DNA of 64,000 bases from Temnothorax longispinosus (taxonomy: Eukaryota; Arthropoda; Insecta; Hymenoptera; Formicidae): NCBI RefSeq assembly GCF_030848805.1, contig NC_092365.1:8246001-8310000 (forward strand). The letters are read 5' to 3'. This document shows, one piece after another, positions 19,402 to 30,167 of the stretch (position 1 is the first letter of the stretch; each line of letters starts with the position of its first letter). The notes beneath the pieces were generated by a model. It did no database searches. It saw only the letters and a program-made list of their open reading frames with translations, and was not told the DNA's origin. A program made the position numbers and the translations under genes.

Positions 19402-20013
19402 ATGTCATTCCTCTCGATTGACGCATCGACGAGGGAGATAGAGAGATATAGAAATCTCGTCATGTCCGTACCAACGTTCGTAGACCTGCAAGGATTCCTC
19501 GTCGGGATGAAATTTGTCGTGAAGGAGGTGGCGGTGCTGAGAAAAGGCTGCGTTCTGACGCATCATATCTTTACGTACCCCATGCCGTGGAATCTCCTCA
19601 CAAAATCCGACAAATCGTGCGCTACCTGGTTGATTCACAATCACCATGGATTACGATGGGAAGACGGAAACGTACCGTACAGCATGGTGAAACGCCTGAT
19701 TACGTCGGCCGTGCTTGGTATGGAAGAAGAAGAAGAAGAAGACGATGACGACGAGATGCCGACTCTCGTGTACGTCAAGGGATGTCAGAAACGAGAATGG
19801 CTGGTGGATCTGCTGGAGAATTATGCGCGAAAAAACCTAATCGTCGAGACTCTGGACGCGCATTACGAAGATATCGAATCTTTGAATAAACTAGATGACA
19901 CCAATACTATGCGATGCGGAAAACATGAAAAGAATTGCGCGTTACAAAATGTAATAAAACTATTTAATTGGTGGTCGCGCGCGACGCTATTAAGATTTGC
20001 GATCTTTTTTTAA
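19402..20013 (+). CDS. Uncharacterised Polinton protein, possible RNase H-fold relic
   Basis: 203 residues from MSFLSIDAST. Motifs: VPTFVDLQGFLVGMKFVVKE, FTYPMPWNLL, WLIHNHHGLRWEDG, an acidic insert EEEEEEDDDD, VYVKGCQKREWL and a C-terminal CGKHEKNCALQNV. The order D..G / NHHGLxW / VKGxxKxxWL recalls a family frequent in insect mobile-element contexts and is loosely like a DEDD nuclease fold, but I cannot confirm catalytic residues. Preceded by a non-coding gap of 187 bases with a ctctct run. AATAAA follows at once. Confidence 0.6.
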   Translation: MSFLSIDASTREIERYRNLVMSVPTFVDLQGFLVGMKFVVKEVAVLRKGCVLTHHIFTYPMPWNLLTKSDKSCATWLIHNHHGLRWEDGNVPYSMVKRLITSAVLGMEEEEEEDDDDEMPTLVYVKGCQKREWLVDLLENYARKNLIVETLDAHYEDIESLNKLDDTNTMRCGKHEKNCALQNVIKLFNWWSRATLLRFAIFF

Positions 20014-20288
20014 TAAATAAATTATATATAACTTTTTTTATGTTTTATTTCTTACTCCCCCTCCCCTCCCCCATCATCACCGTTAGAGTAGGCTTTACTT
20101 CCCTCTCTCCTACAAAAATCCACTGCGCAGTTCTATAAACATTAAATCCCCCTCCCGCTCCTCCTTCCCCCACCACCACATTATTACTTTTTGGAGTTGT
20201 CGCGTATACTCGAGTAATTTCAAATGAGCAGTCTTGTCGCGATCGCTTGTACTGACGGACAACTTCTCAGAGCCTAGAGAGCGAAAAA

Positions 20289-21087
20289 ATGTTCTCCTTT
20301 GAAGGATGCAACAGCAGCAGCAGCAGCAACAACGGTGCAAAACGCGTGAATGCCGTGAATTATTACGTGCCGATTCACAACGTTGAAACTCAAACGTATG
20401 AGGCCAGATGCAATAGGTAAGTTTCGTTTGAGAGAAAATTAACATATAGAGTTTCCCCCCAGTTTTTATATCTTTGCATATTGTAATACTTATGAAAAAT
20501 ATAAAAAACTAATTTCATTTCTTTTATCCAGCATTTCGTTGGATCGTCGCGCGGTTCGTATACTCAGCAGACGATACGCGCTGACAGCTACGGGATACAA
20601 ATTCCTCGAAATTGGTATCAACGTGGGTCCACCGAGCTACGTGGAGATCGCCGTTGGAGATCATCGAGGAAAGGAACTGCTGTTGTCTCTCGAAACGTGG
20701 AAGGCACTATACGAGCAACGGCAAAATATTCAGAATTTCTTTCGCAATGACTTCAAAGATATCCATAGTTTTATAAACGTTGGACCGCTAACGGTGAGAG
20801 TTTGTACGGTTAATAACATCAAACTCATACGTCTCGAATCTGCAACCGTATGCTTGAGAATGACCGAATCGACGTTGCATCGTATGTTCGATCTCGATCG
20901 GTGCATCGAGGCGAGATTCGATCGTTTGATCAGAATACTTGCGACGGTCGATGCAAAGTTTGCGCAGTTCTCCGATATCGCGTCCACTGTGAAGGATCCC
21001 AAGGAAGCGTCGAATGTAATATACGCTAGCGATGCGTTCAATACGAATCAGCTCATCGATTGTGAGCTCGCAGCTTTAGTTTTTTAG
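20289..21087 (+). CDS. Spliced conserved Polinton gene, unknown function
   Basis: Exon 1 is 20289-20416 (ATG, poly-Ser/Asn, then VNYYVPIHNVETQTYEARCN); the 115-nt intron has GTAAGT and TTTTATCCAG; exon 2 is 20532-21087. The frames join at an AG/C codon and give about 227 residues. Exon 2 contains LDRRAVRILSRRYAL, GINVGPPSYVEIAVGDHRG, LSLETWKALYEQR, VGPLTVRVCTVNN and RLIRILATVDAKFAQF-like helices. The long conserved-looking core implies a real gene; I know no domain. Last gene before the right TIR; AATAAA near 21120. Confidence 0.7.
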
Positions 21088-21452
21088 CACGTAAGATATA
21101 TTATGTAAAAGAAGAGTTAAATAAACAGGCTTTTTTTACACCCTAAAACGAACGATGTATTTTTCTTTTGCGTGCATGTCCTTCCCTATACCTAACTTTT
21201 ATCATATGTCGTTTACGACGAACATGTTCCGACAGGTTCGATGCGTTATCGGGTCGATCATCGTCCCGATGACGTCATGTTTTTCCTTTGTCTTTCACGT
21301 ACTGCGTAGATAGATTGTTTAGTCTACGCGATAACCGCCCCCCTTTTCCTAGAAATATGTTGTTTACGTCGAACGTGTCCAGACAGGTTCGATTGTTTAG
21401 TCTGATCTTCGATCGAACGACTTCGATGGTTAAAAAATTAACTAAAAGAATT
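21088..21452. other. P1 right subterminal region
   Basis: No gene. About 21205-21360 is an inverted copy of 6880-7024 (tgacgtcat, acgcagtacgtgaa, ttttcctagaaa and their complements), with the tcgtttacg.cgaa.gt motif repeated at 21210 and 21360. Confidence 0.7.
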
Positions 21453-21876
21453 TGTTGCTCGGCTTTTTTTGGTCTTAAACTCCCGCGGCCCCCCGCGGAC
21501 CCTCGCGCGGCCCCCGCGGCGCGACCGCGGCCCCCGCGGACCCCCACGCGGCTCCCGCGGACCCTCGCGCGGTCCTCGCGCGGCCCCCGCGGTGCGACCG
21601 CGACCGCGACCGCGAACCCGCGGCGCGAGTGAATCATCCCGGTGAGTAATCCCGGCGACTCATCCCGGTGAGTCATCACGGTGAGTCATCCCCGATACCC
21701 CGCTCCTCCCCCCTTCCCCTCACCCCCCGCGAAATCCGATACCCCCCCTCCCTCACCCCCCTCGGAGCTTCCGGCGCGATCCGATACCCCCCTCCCTCAC
21801 CCCCCTCGGTCCGATACCCTCCCTCCCTCACCCCCCCTCGGAGCTCCCGGGACTGAACCCGCCTATATACACTACT
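21453..21876 (-). repeat. P1 right terminal inverted repeat
   Basis: Inverted copy of 5581-6002, ending ...CCCGCCTATATACACTACT, then CAACTC. Shorter C-runs than the left G-runs. Confidence 0.95.
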
Positions 21877-21913
21877 CAACTCCGTCCTCGGAACGTCTTA
21901 ATACTTCTTAAAA

Positions 21914-22074
21914 TTAGTCTGGGAATGTCCCCCTTTCGTCGGCCGCATCGCCTTCCTCGCTGGATGGGCTGGCGAAGTCCGGCTCGTCCTCCGGCTGCTC
22001 CCACGTCTGGCTCGGGATGGCGGTTATGATCACCGTGTCGGTAACGGTTGATCGACTCGGCGCGTGCGGTTGCA
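21914..22074 (-). other. Open frame running in from the right end of LTR-A (possible Pol/Env C-terminal tail)
   Basis: Read on the minus strand from the LTR edge, the frame TG|CAA|CCG stays open for about 50 codons, acidic (EQPEDEPDFASP), and stops at 21914-21916. LTR-B has an open frame in the same phase at its matching end (59369 downward), with a similar TAxP.S patch. This fits the end of an internal gene overlapping the LTR, but needs an internal region to prove it. Confidence 0.4.
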
Positions 22075-22078
22075 AGGT

Positions 22079-23685
22079 GTGGATATTGCACACCTCCCGC
22101 TCTATTTACGTATGATATAGCTGTAGTATTATCTAGTCGAAGAAGTATTTCGCTTTGAGATAGGTTTGAGGCAAAACATTTTAGAGCAAAAAAGGCTGCA
22201 AGTAACTCGAGATAATTTATATGTTTCTTCTTTTCTTCCTCACTCCAAAACCCGAAAGTGCTTATATCATTACAGTAACATTTCCAGCCTGATAATGAAG
22301 AGTCAGAATATATTTCCATAGAGAAATTTTGATTTCTTATTGGATTCATCCCGATTGTTGCGTTTGTTTTCCACCAATTAAGATCCTCCATTATAAATTC
22401 TTTTATATAAATCCTTCCAAGGGCGGCGGTGTGGTCAAGTGGTAGAGCGCCAGACTCGTAATCTGAGGAACCAGGTTTGAGTCCACTAGAGCCATGAATC
22501 ATGGAAAAGTTTTTTCCGAAAAAACCGCGCCCCTCCGTGCAAGGTGCGGAGAAAACTGGGCTCCGTCTTTCGGAAGAGACGTTAAACCGTTGGTCCAAAG
22601 GAGGAAACAGTAAGGTAATGGATGAATTGGAGGTTAGGGTTGGGTACGTCCCTTCAAAACGCCCTTTAAGGCCCCTTGGGGTATATAAAGTAAAATTCTT
22701 TATATAAATCCTTCCTTCATAGTTACCATCATTGAATTTTAACGCTAGAAATTTCTGTCTCTCCAATCTTTTGCAGTAAATAAAACCGTAGGCTACTGCT
22801 GGACAAGCTGCCGTTAAAATTCTTAGAAATTTTGCGAATTTTCTAATTTTATTACTTTGTCCATAATTTCATTTGCAAACTCAATTATCTGCTTCTTCTT
22901 CTTATCAGTTAAATTTAGAGTAAAATGTACTGAATCTATGATGAACCCTAGATATTTACATCTCTGGCTAGCAGCTAATGAACTTTTTTCGAAGTTTATT
23001 ATAAATCCTAAACTTTGCAGAAATTTAATAGTTTCTTTGATGTTTGCTTCACATAGGTTTTTTGAACTATGAATAAAAAAAATTATCTAAATATAGTACC
23101 AGTAACATTCCATCTAATCTCAGTTTATTAAGTATGGGTTTCATTATTTTAGTAAAAATATATGGACTGGTACATAGGCCAAATGGAAGACACGTAAATT
23201 GGAAAAATTTTTGCTTAAATTTAAATCTGAGAAATTTTTTATGTTTTTTATAAATAGGTACTATAAAGTAGGCATCTTTTAAGTCCAAGGAGCCCATATA
23301 ATCTCCCGGAGATACTAGACTCAGCGCGGATCTGATATCTTCTAATTTGAAATGTGGAGGTTTAATGAATTTATTCAACTCTTTTAAATTAAGAATAAAT
23401 TGGTTGGACCCGTCAGGCTTTGGAACAAGGAAGTATGAAGAAAGGAATTGACCTTCACAATATTGACACTCCTCAATAGCACCTTTCGTAATAATTTGTC
23501 AATTTCTACTTGCATTAGTTTTTGCTCTTCCCCAGAAAATAATTTTTCTTCTGGCAAAGTTTCTTGAAAAGGTTTTTCAGTAAATGAGATTCAATATCCC
23601 TCTAAGTAACTTAATACGTATTTATCGGAAGTAATTTGTCTCCATCTATCTACAAAAAACCGCAGACGTCCTGCTGTCTTGTCTA
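22079..23685 (-). pseudogene. DIRS reverse transcriptase / RNase H, middle segment
   Basis: The minus-strand RT segment shows GDYMGSLDLKDAYFIVPIYK (motif A, SLDLKDAY), FTCLPFGLCTSPYIFTKIMK (motif B) and VLYLDNFF (motif C with YLDN instead of YLDD). RNase H follows with MEIYSDSSLSGWKCY, NYLELLAAFFALKCF and LLRLDNTTAISYVNRAGG. Frame breaks occur around 23400-23600 and 23060. The right end abuts the hAT insertion, the left end abuts LTR-A at 22078, and a SINE sits inside RNase H. The pol start (31678-31739, overlapping the gag end) is across the hAT. Confidence 0.85.
22419..22692 (+). mobile_element. tRNA-derived SINE in DIRS RNase H
   Basis: The head at 22424-22493 has box A-like tggtcaagtggtag, anticodon-stem region cagactCGTaatctg and box B ggtttgagtcc, i.e. 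a tRNA-Thr(CGT)-like promoter. The body contains gtgcggagaaaactgggct. Flanks 22395-22418 and 22693-22715 both read aaattcttt(t)atataaatccttcc, a 23-24 bp target duplication; the DIRS protein frame shows the duplication as GRIYIK on each side. A related SINE lies at about 52890-53205. Confidence 0.85.
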
Positions 23686-23699
23686 CAGATATGGGCGAA

Positions 23700-24060
23700 T
23701 TTGTAATTGTTTATTACCGAATTACAAATGCTCAAAACAATGAATAATTAAATGGGATTTAATTATACATTATTTTGAACATTTGTAATTAAACATCATT
23801 GAATTACTCATTTGTTTGAGCATTTGTAATTAAACATCATTGAATTACTCATTTGTTTGAGCATTTGTAATTAAACATCATTGAATTACTCATTTGTTTG
23901 AGCATTTGTAACGGTTGCTCAAAGTAATTGACGATCAAAGTAATTAAATTACATTTATATAATTAAATTACATTCACGGAATTTAATTACATTTATGTAA
24001 TTTATTTACATTTACATAATTTAATTACATTCCCGTAACTTAATTACATTCGTGTAATTT
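23700..24060. repeat. hAT-1 left subterminal repeat array
   Basis: Three near-exact copies of attactcatttgtttgagcatttgtaattaaacatcattga-type units (each 44 bp, 23797-23910), followed by aattaaattacattt repeats to 24060. Inverted relatives lie at 31255-31650 at the other end. Confidence 0.8.
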
Positions 24061-24244
24061 CTATTTGAATCAAGTTAACGACAAAGAGAACGTAAAAGTG
24101 TACATAATGCAAAAAAACTTATTTTGTCCACGTCAAGCGAAGGTCAATTTTTGGCTTGAGTCTCTTTCAAGTTCCCTTCCTTCCGCTTCTGCTACACTAG
24201 CTCTACCTACCGTCGCGCGAGTTTTGTCTAAAGATTCTTTGTTA

Positions 24245-24860
24245 GGCTGACGTCCCATAGCACATATTTTCCGCGTAAGTGTAGCGATATACGACGGTCG
24301 TATATCGTGATTAGTCGTGGACAAAAGTAATGCGGGATCTACAATGCGAGTCATGGGTCGTAGGTCGTAGGAAACTGACCAATCACAGACGATTATTTTT
24401 TTCAAATTTGACTGTAATTGGTCAATTTCTTGCGACTTATGGCTTGCGACTCGCATTGTAGACTCTGTATAACGCATAAGCTTTGGCATATTCTGACTGA
24501 CTGTCAGAATATGCCAAAGATTGTGCGTTACTTACGTCCACGATTATGACAGTCGTATATATCGCTACGCCATGTTATGTCCTTTGACCCTAACATATCG
24601 CGTAATCAATCAGAAGCGCAACAGAAAACGCGCAATGCTTCTGATTGGTTACGCGTTAAGGCCATCAAACACAAAAGGCATAGCTTAGCATAACCGTAGC
24701 ATAAACCCGTTAAACCAATGAGTATCCAGCATAAAGTCGCCATATTGATTTACATAAAATATTCATTGGTCCAGCGGTCTTATGCTATGTTTATGCAACC
24801 TATGCAAATTTGTATGCGATGGCTTTTATGCGGAAAATATGTGTCATGGAACGCCACCTT
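24245..24860. repeat. Nested foldback repeats inside hAT-1
   Basis: 24283-24315 (gtgtagcgatatacgacgg...) pairs with 24538-24575 (cacgattatgacagtcgtatatatcgctac). Inside, 24341-24361 ctacaatgcgagtcatgggtcg pairs with 24440-24462, and 24490-24522 is a short hairpin (ttggcatattctgac/gtcagaatatgccaaa). At 24590-24660 gcgtaatcaatcagaagcg pairs with gcttctgattggttacgcg. These look like two MITE-like units inserted or evolved in the hAT. No gene. Confidence 0.6.
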
Positions 24861-25099
24861 TACAGTACAATGTAGTACTCACCTCGATCAATAACATTCC
24901 AGATCGACTGCAAGCTACTCCAAAATAATCGAACTATTTATTTTATATGTTGCGCGCTGCATTTTCAATACTTTTTGATACGTTCGATTGATTGAAATCG
25001 CGATACGGAAATTTTATCCAATCTCGTGTGATACTGCGGAACATTTTACAATTTGTCAGGTAAGTGTTATATCTCGAACTCCGTTTCTTATTTACGATC

Positions 25100-25233
25100 G
25101 ATTTCACCGCCTCCAATTAATTAACTTGATCCTCCGATTAAACTCACTCTTCATCTCTTTCTAATTCTCCCCTTAGAAAGAGACAAAGAGTGAGTTTAAT
25201 CGGAAGATCAAGTTAATCGGAGGCGGTGAAATC
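25100..25233. repeat. 134-bp imperfect hairpin
   Basis: gatttcaccgcctcc at 25100 pairs with ggaggcggtgaaatc ending at 25233; the inner arms cttgatc..ccgattaaactcactctt and its complement pair around a short loop near 25165. MITE-like; no clear TSD. Confidence 0.75.
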
Positions 25234-26166
25234 AGCCCTTAGAAGTACCAGGTAAAAATTATGTACGTTTCACTCCATAGATACAAATTGCCTGTACTAT
25301 AGATATTTTTGATACTACATATCTCAGCTTCAAGATGGAAAAATTAATGTTATAAGTATAATCATTAACACTCTTTAACATTTAAGGATATTTGGCGTTA
25401 CAGTAAAATCCAAAAATTAGATTCGCTGAGGATTTTAATATATTGCCGTAAATAAAAATCTGAAAACATCAACCATATCAAGAACATTGAGTTTAATAGT
25501 AATAATACTAAAAACATATTAATAGTGCAGTAAAACAAATTTGCTTATCAAACATTCAAAATTTTCTTTAATTCTTATATAAAATTAATCGATAATTTTG
25601 TTTATTATACAGTTTTTAAAATTAATTAGTCTCATTTTTTATGTTTATTGTTGTAAAATTAGATTATCTGTTTGACTGTAAATATGATTAAATAATTCTG
25701 AAAAAATTTGTAGAATAACCTTGAAGTGTTGTTTCTTTGATGGTACAAAGAGAAATTCTTTATACACTGTGGTGGTCAGCTGTCTGCCACGAACGTGCGA
25801 CGGAACGCGCGCGGCGCAGGCAGCAGCCCGGGCGTGCGGCGGGACGCAGCAGTTTACATCGATCACTTGATACGCGTATTAAATAGTAAATAACTAATAA
25901 ATTAGTATTTTACTATTTAATAAGTAAATAAATTAGTAATAAATTAATAAATTAGTTTGATTATTGGCTGACCAGCTGAAATATATACTATTTGATACGC
26001 GTATCAAGAGATCGATGTAAACTAGGCCATTGTTAAATGGAAATGCCGAATAGACTCCACCTACCCCATTGCTAAGCTTGAAATTCTACATGTTTTCAAA
26101 TTTGTTGACATTTTGACACATACTTTTTGTTTAAACTATAAAATGCAAATATGATAGATATCAAAC
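25234..26166. other. hAT-1 leader; no gene seen
   Basis: AT-rich. Contains an inverted pair around 25855-26020 (catcgatcacttgatacgcgtatta... and ...tttgatacgcgtatcaagagatcgatg), a 165-bp loop-type repeat, and no supported ORF. Confidence 0.5.
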
Positions 26167-29100
26167 ATGGCGACTCCAGAGGGTGCTCCAGTCAACGTTA
26201 ATGATCTAGGAGATATTAATCAACCATTGCCCGGAAATTACGATAATTATATAGCTTCCTTGAGTCAGTTGTCAATTGACGAGTATTTGCCTACAAACGT
26301 TCCTGAGAATATCCCCGAAGAAGAAAAAGCTTTTCGCATAGAGTGTGCAAAAAGGCCCTATTTGGACGGCAAATATGTTAAAGCAAATTTCGAACAATCC
26401 ACGCCTGACGGTAATATTGTAGCTGTCTGCAAGACGTGTGTACCTACCAAAGCTATAACTGGTAGGCTCACAGTATCGTCAAACTATACAACACACTTAA
26501 GAGTATGTTAACATTATTTATGCTTTAATGTTAAACGAAACCACTATACTTACGTGTACTGGATTGCCTAAAAGGGATATAATATTCCGTGTTATGAATT
26601 TGTAGAGACGACATGCTGCGTTGTACGGCCAATACAAAGATTATACGAAAATTAAACGGCAGCGATTGAATAATAAGGAACCACCGGCTTGTAAACGCAC
26701 ATGTTCGTTCAACCAAGAGCAGTTTGATCGGGACATTTCGTATTATATTCTAGAAAGTGGAGCGCCGTTGTAAACTGTGGAGATGCCAGCATTTCGCAGA
26801 ATGTTTGATGGTAAACACAAAATGCATTAGTCTGCAAAAGAGTTTTATAGAAGCGTCAAACATATGAAATAATGCTTCTAATACTAAAAACTACACAATA
26901 TGATATACTCTAATTTCTAGATTTGAAAATAAAAGCAGGTGATGCTTCCGTGAAACACATGTCTAGGCGTACACTCGGCTCGAAAATCGACGCTATATGC
27001 ACAGAGAATTTGACCAAAATTCGAAACGCGATTTCCACAAACAAACATTTTTGCACAACGGCGGATATTTGGACGGGAATGAACCGGCGATTTATCGGCG
27101 TTACAGTCCACTGGGTATTTGCATTCTTAATATAAATCCTTTAAGTCCGAGATCTAGGTCGTCCCATTTTAAGGTAGACAATGCATACATATATCAAATG
27201 GGAAAACATATATCTATTTCTAACTCTGGTACGTTAAATTTGAACAAATGAATTTTATCGCTAATAAAAGTTACAGAAACAGCATTCGTTATTCTGCGAA
27301 TTATTTTTTTCGTAAGCGTTTGCTGCAATTTATAAATAATAAAAATATCGCAATTTTGTGGCTTATTTAACATTGTATCATTGTATATATTTATTGAGGT
27401 TGTACTTACGTTTTAGTTTGGTGTAGCAAGTATTGTTTTTTTCGGCTCTTTTATTATTATAATTGGGCACGTTAAACCATCCTGGTTTTTCGTATTTTTA
27501 AAAATTTCTAGTGCATCAAAAGCATAGTTTTTTTACTCGTTTATTTAATCTGCAAAACAGAAACGTTTAACAGTCGCAGAAAAAACTGTCATTATGTAAA
27601 ATTAACAATGGTTATGTACTGATATATGTCTCAAGCTGTAGAACTATTTAAAACTGTCGAAACACATTTTGATATTATTTATCTTTCATTTCATCGCAAA
27701 TTTACCAAAAAATCTTCGTTTTTGTATTTTCTGCGAGAACTACCCTAAGGATACCGGTGTAATTAGAGTCGTTATATCTTCATTTTCTCGTGAACTAGGG
27801 TCTTTTAGTACTAACCTCAAAAAGTTTATCTTAATACTCAATTTAAGGGCGGAGAATTTTGCACTAACGTGTAACTATTTGTAAATATTATTGGTTATCT
27901 GATGAAATGACAAAATCACTTATTTATTTATTGGTTTAATAGATCGATGAAGGAACTCTCGAACGTAAATCGGCGGCTATTGCGTGTATGCGTTTCCCCG
28001 GTACTCATTCACACACAACGATTGCAGATGTACTTGTCGAAATCCATGCCTCCTTTGGCTTGAATAACGATAACATCATAGCGACAGTTACCGATAACGG
28101 ATCGAATTTCGTTAAAGCTTTCAAAGTTTTTGGAATAGACGTCGATGACGTCTTTCTTTCTGGTATGTTATTCAGGATATTTTTTTAAATACAGAGAAGT
28201 TGGAGCAATTTTAGATTATTTTTGTTTTTCAAAATCATGTAATAAATATGGGCAGTCTGATCGCTCGGTGCAGTGTAAAATTTGAATAAACTACCACAGA
28301 AGATGATAACACTGTTAAAAAAAAAAACACCAGGACGAGACTAGTCGTTTCCTATAGTTTTTTGGATGCTGAATACGAATCCGGTCTTCAAAATGCTCTA
28401 TCACGTTACAATTTTGAGAAATTTGCAGTTAAAGTTGCAAAAATGGCTATTTTCACGTATTTTGTCATATTATAACAACAATATGTAACGTGCTGGAGAA
28501 GTTTTATTGCAATCAAAATTAAGTATGTTGTTAGGACTTTCAGCCCTCAGGAGTTTTTCGTGTCGGCTATGGTTAATAAGATATTTATGGTTAAATATGG
28601 GGTCTATGGCGAAAAAACTGAATTAGTTCATTTTTTGTTGAACAGTGTAATTAGTCACGACTGTGAGGTTAGGTTAATAAAAAAAATGTTGGTTATTTCC
28701 ATCGTCGCTCACATGGGTCATATTCACCATTTATCAAGTTCAGAAATTCGTAATTAACCAGATATCGTAAAATGCAGACTTTGTTTCTGGCAAATGTCGA
28801 TCGCAAATTTATCGAATTCTGACGTAAATCAAATATCAATGTAAATTCAATTAGATCTACGACCGGAGTAGTACTCTCAGTTTTTCGAGTCGTCAAAATT
28901 TGCACCAAATCCTCTACTTATAACAATAACATGTTCGTCACAATATTTTATTACGCAACATTTTGTTTTTTTAAAGCTGAACATCGCGACGATAATAGTG
29001 CTAATGGAGACAGTTCCGAAAGTATCAGTACCGATGAAGATGTTCTGCCGGAAGAACCACTCGAGAACGAAGTTTTTGATTATACTGAAGAGCTCCATAA

Positions 29101-30167
29101 TCGCTTGCCTTTTCATATTCGTTGTGCTAGTCACACTTTGCAACTCATAGCGACGACGGATATTATCAAGGCGATCCAAGAATCACAAAATCTCGCTGAC
29201 GTACATATGGACGCTCTCGACCGATGCAATTGGTTATGGAAATCACTGAGATCGCCGAAAACAAATGAGGCTTTGAAGTTATACTTAGGCAAAGCATTGC
29301 TCAGACCCGTAATAACTCGGTGGAATTCACTCTACGACTCTTTAAAAAGATTAATTCAGCTCAAAGACAAAATACTTCATCGCGATATGAACCAAATTGT
29401 TCAGTTGAGAAATCCACTCAGGCACTCGGACTTTGAATACCTCGAAGAATACATCGAATGTACGAAACCGTTAGCAAAAGCGATCGATATCTTGCAGGGT
29501 GAAAGTTACTTGCAGGGTGAAAGTTTTTACGGGTACCTTTTACCCACATTAGTTTCTTTAAGAAGAAAAGTTGACTACTTGCTAAGCAAAAACACGATCG
29601 CGATATGCCAGCTTTTGCTTGAGGCTATAAAAAGCTCGCTCGAATTTCGATTCAAAAACTTTTTCAAAATTAAGGGAGCCGGAAAACTCGCTGCAATAGC
29701 GGCAGTGACTCATCCAAAATTCAGAACACGTTGGCTGACGTGTTTGGACCAAGCCACTCAACAAAAAGTGCGTGATCTTGTTCTCAAAGTCGTATCTGAC
29801 GAAAAAGCTCGCGCTCGAGATCCTGTACTCGAGGCTGAGCGTATGGTCGATGACGACTATTTCGATTTTGGTCCAGTCTCCGCTGCAACTGAGCAGCCGG
29901 AAATCTTTTACCAACATGGAGAAGCTGAAGTCGAGATCTGTAGATTTATAACATGACCCGAGTCTTGAAAGCTTGAAAGATTTTCCGCTAATTTGGAAGC
30001 TTTTCTTGCGATATAACACGCCGTTGCCGTCGTCGGCACCAGTAGAGCGACTATTCAGTTATGCCACAATGATAGATATTCCAAAATTCAACCGACTGAC
30101 TGATGCGCATTTCGAGAAGCGAGTCCTATTTAAGGCTAACGCAGCGCAGAAACTGATTAATTTTTAA
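26167..30167 (+). pseudogene. hAT-1 transposase (BED finger, multi-exon, decayed)
   Basis: Exon 1, 26167 to about 26502, has an acidic N-terminus then a BED finger start (AVCKTC); an intron splits the finger, and exon 2 from about 26606 supplies the His end (HAALYGQYKDY) then hits a stop at 26771. Further exons: 26923-27118 (TADIWTGMNRRFIGVTVHW, first catalytic Asp region), 27941-28160 (IATVTDNGSNFVKAF, second Asp), 28976-29955 (FHIRCASHTLQLIA, conserved hAT core) and, after a frame change near 29950, 29973-30167 (LPSSAPVERLFSYATMI, the dimerisation region). Gaps between exons are intronic AT-rich sequence. At least one stop and one frameshift. Confidence 0.85.

Larger units (their letters stand above)
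5581..21876 (+). mobile_element. Complete Polinton/Maverick element P1
   Basis: 16,296 bp between inverted ends that begin AGTAGTGTATATAGGCGGG, flanked by CAACTC at 5575-5580 and 21877-21882. Long TIRs, AG start, 6-bp TSD, protein-primed PolB, DDE integrase, FtsK-like ATPase, adenain-like protease and capsid genes together define a Polinton (established family knowledge). Gene layout: replication genes left on the plus strand; integrase, unknowns and ATPase in the middle on the minus strand; morphogenesis genes right on the plus strand. It sits in LTR-A. Two frameshifts (first gene, ATPase) suggest this copy cannot act alone. Confidence 0.95.
2794..22074 (+). mobile_element. LTR-A: 3.0 kb solo-LTR-like unit, split by Polinton P1
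   Basis: Starts TGTGACCGAACG and ends GCGGTTGCA, flanked by AGGT at 2790-2793 and 22075-22078. Without the Polinton and its 6-bp duplication it is about 2979 bp, near the 3080 bp of LTR-B, which has the same ends (TGTGACCG...ACGGTTGCA) and a 4-bp duplication. TG...CA ends, 4-bp TSD and no internal coding region fit a solo LTR of a Ty3/gypsy-like element (inference). Orientation is unclear: splice-like signals run on the plus strand, while an open frame enters from the right end on the minus strand. Region 3570-4400 holds a block shared with LTR-B (gagactgcctcgag near 3860) and no gene. Confidence 0.75.

Noticed and set aside
22424..22493. Possible tRNA-Thr(CGT) gene
   Set aside because: Weak box B, poor acceptor pairing, flanking 23-24 bp duplication and a fixed body sequence show it is a SINE head.
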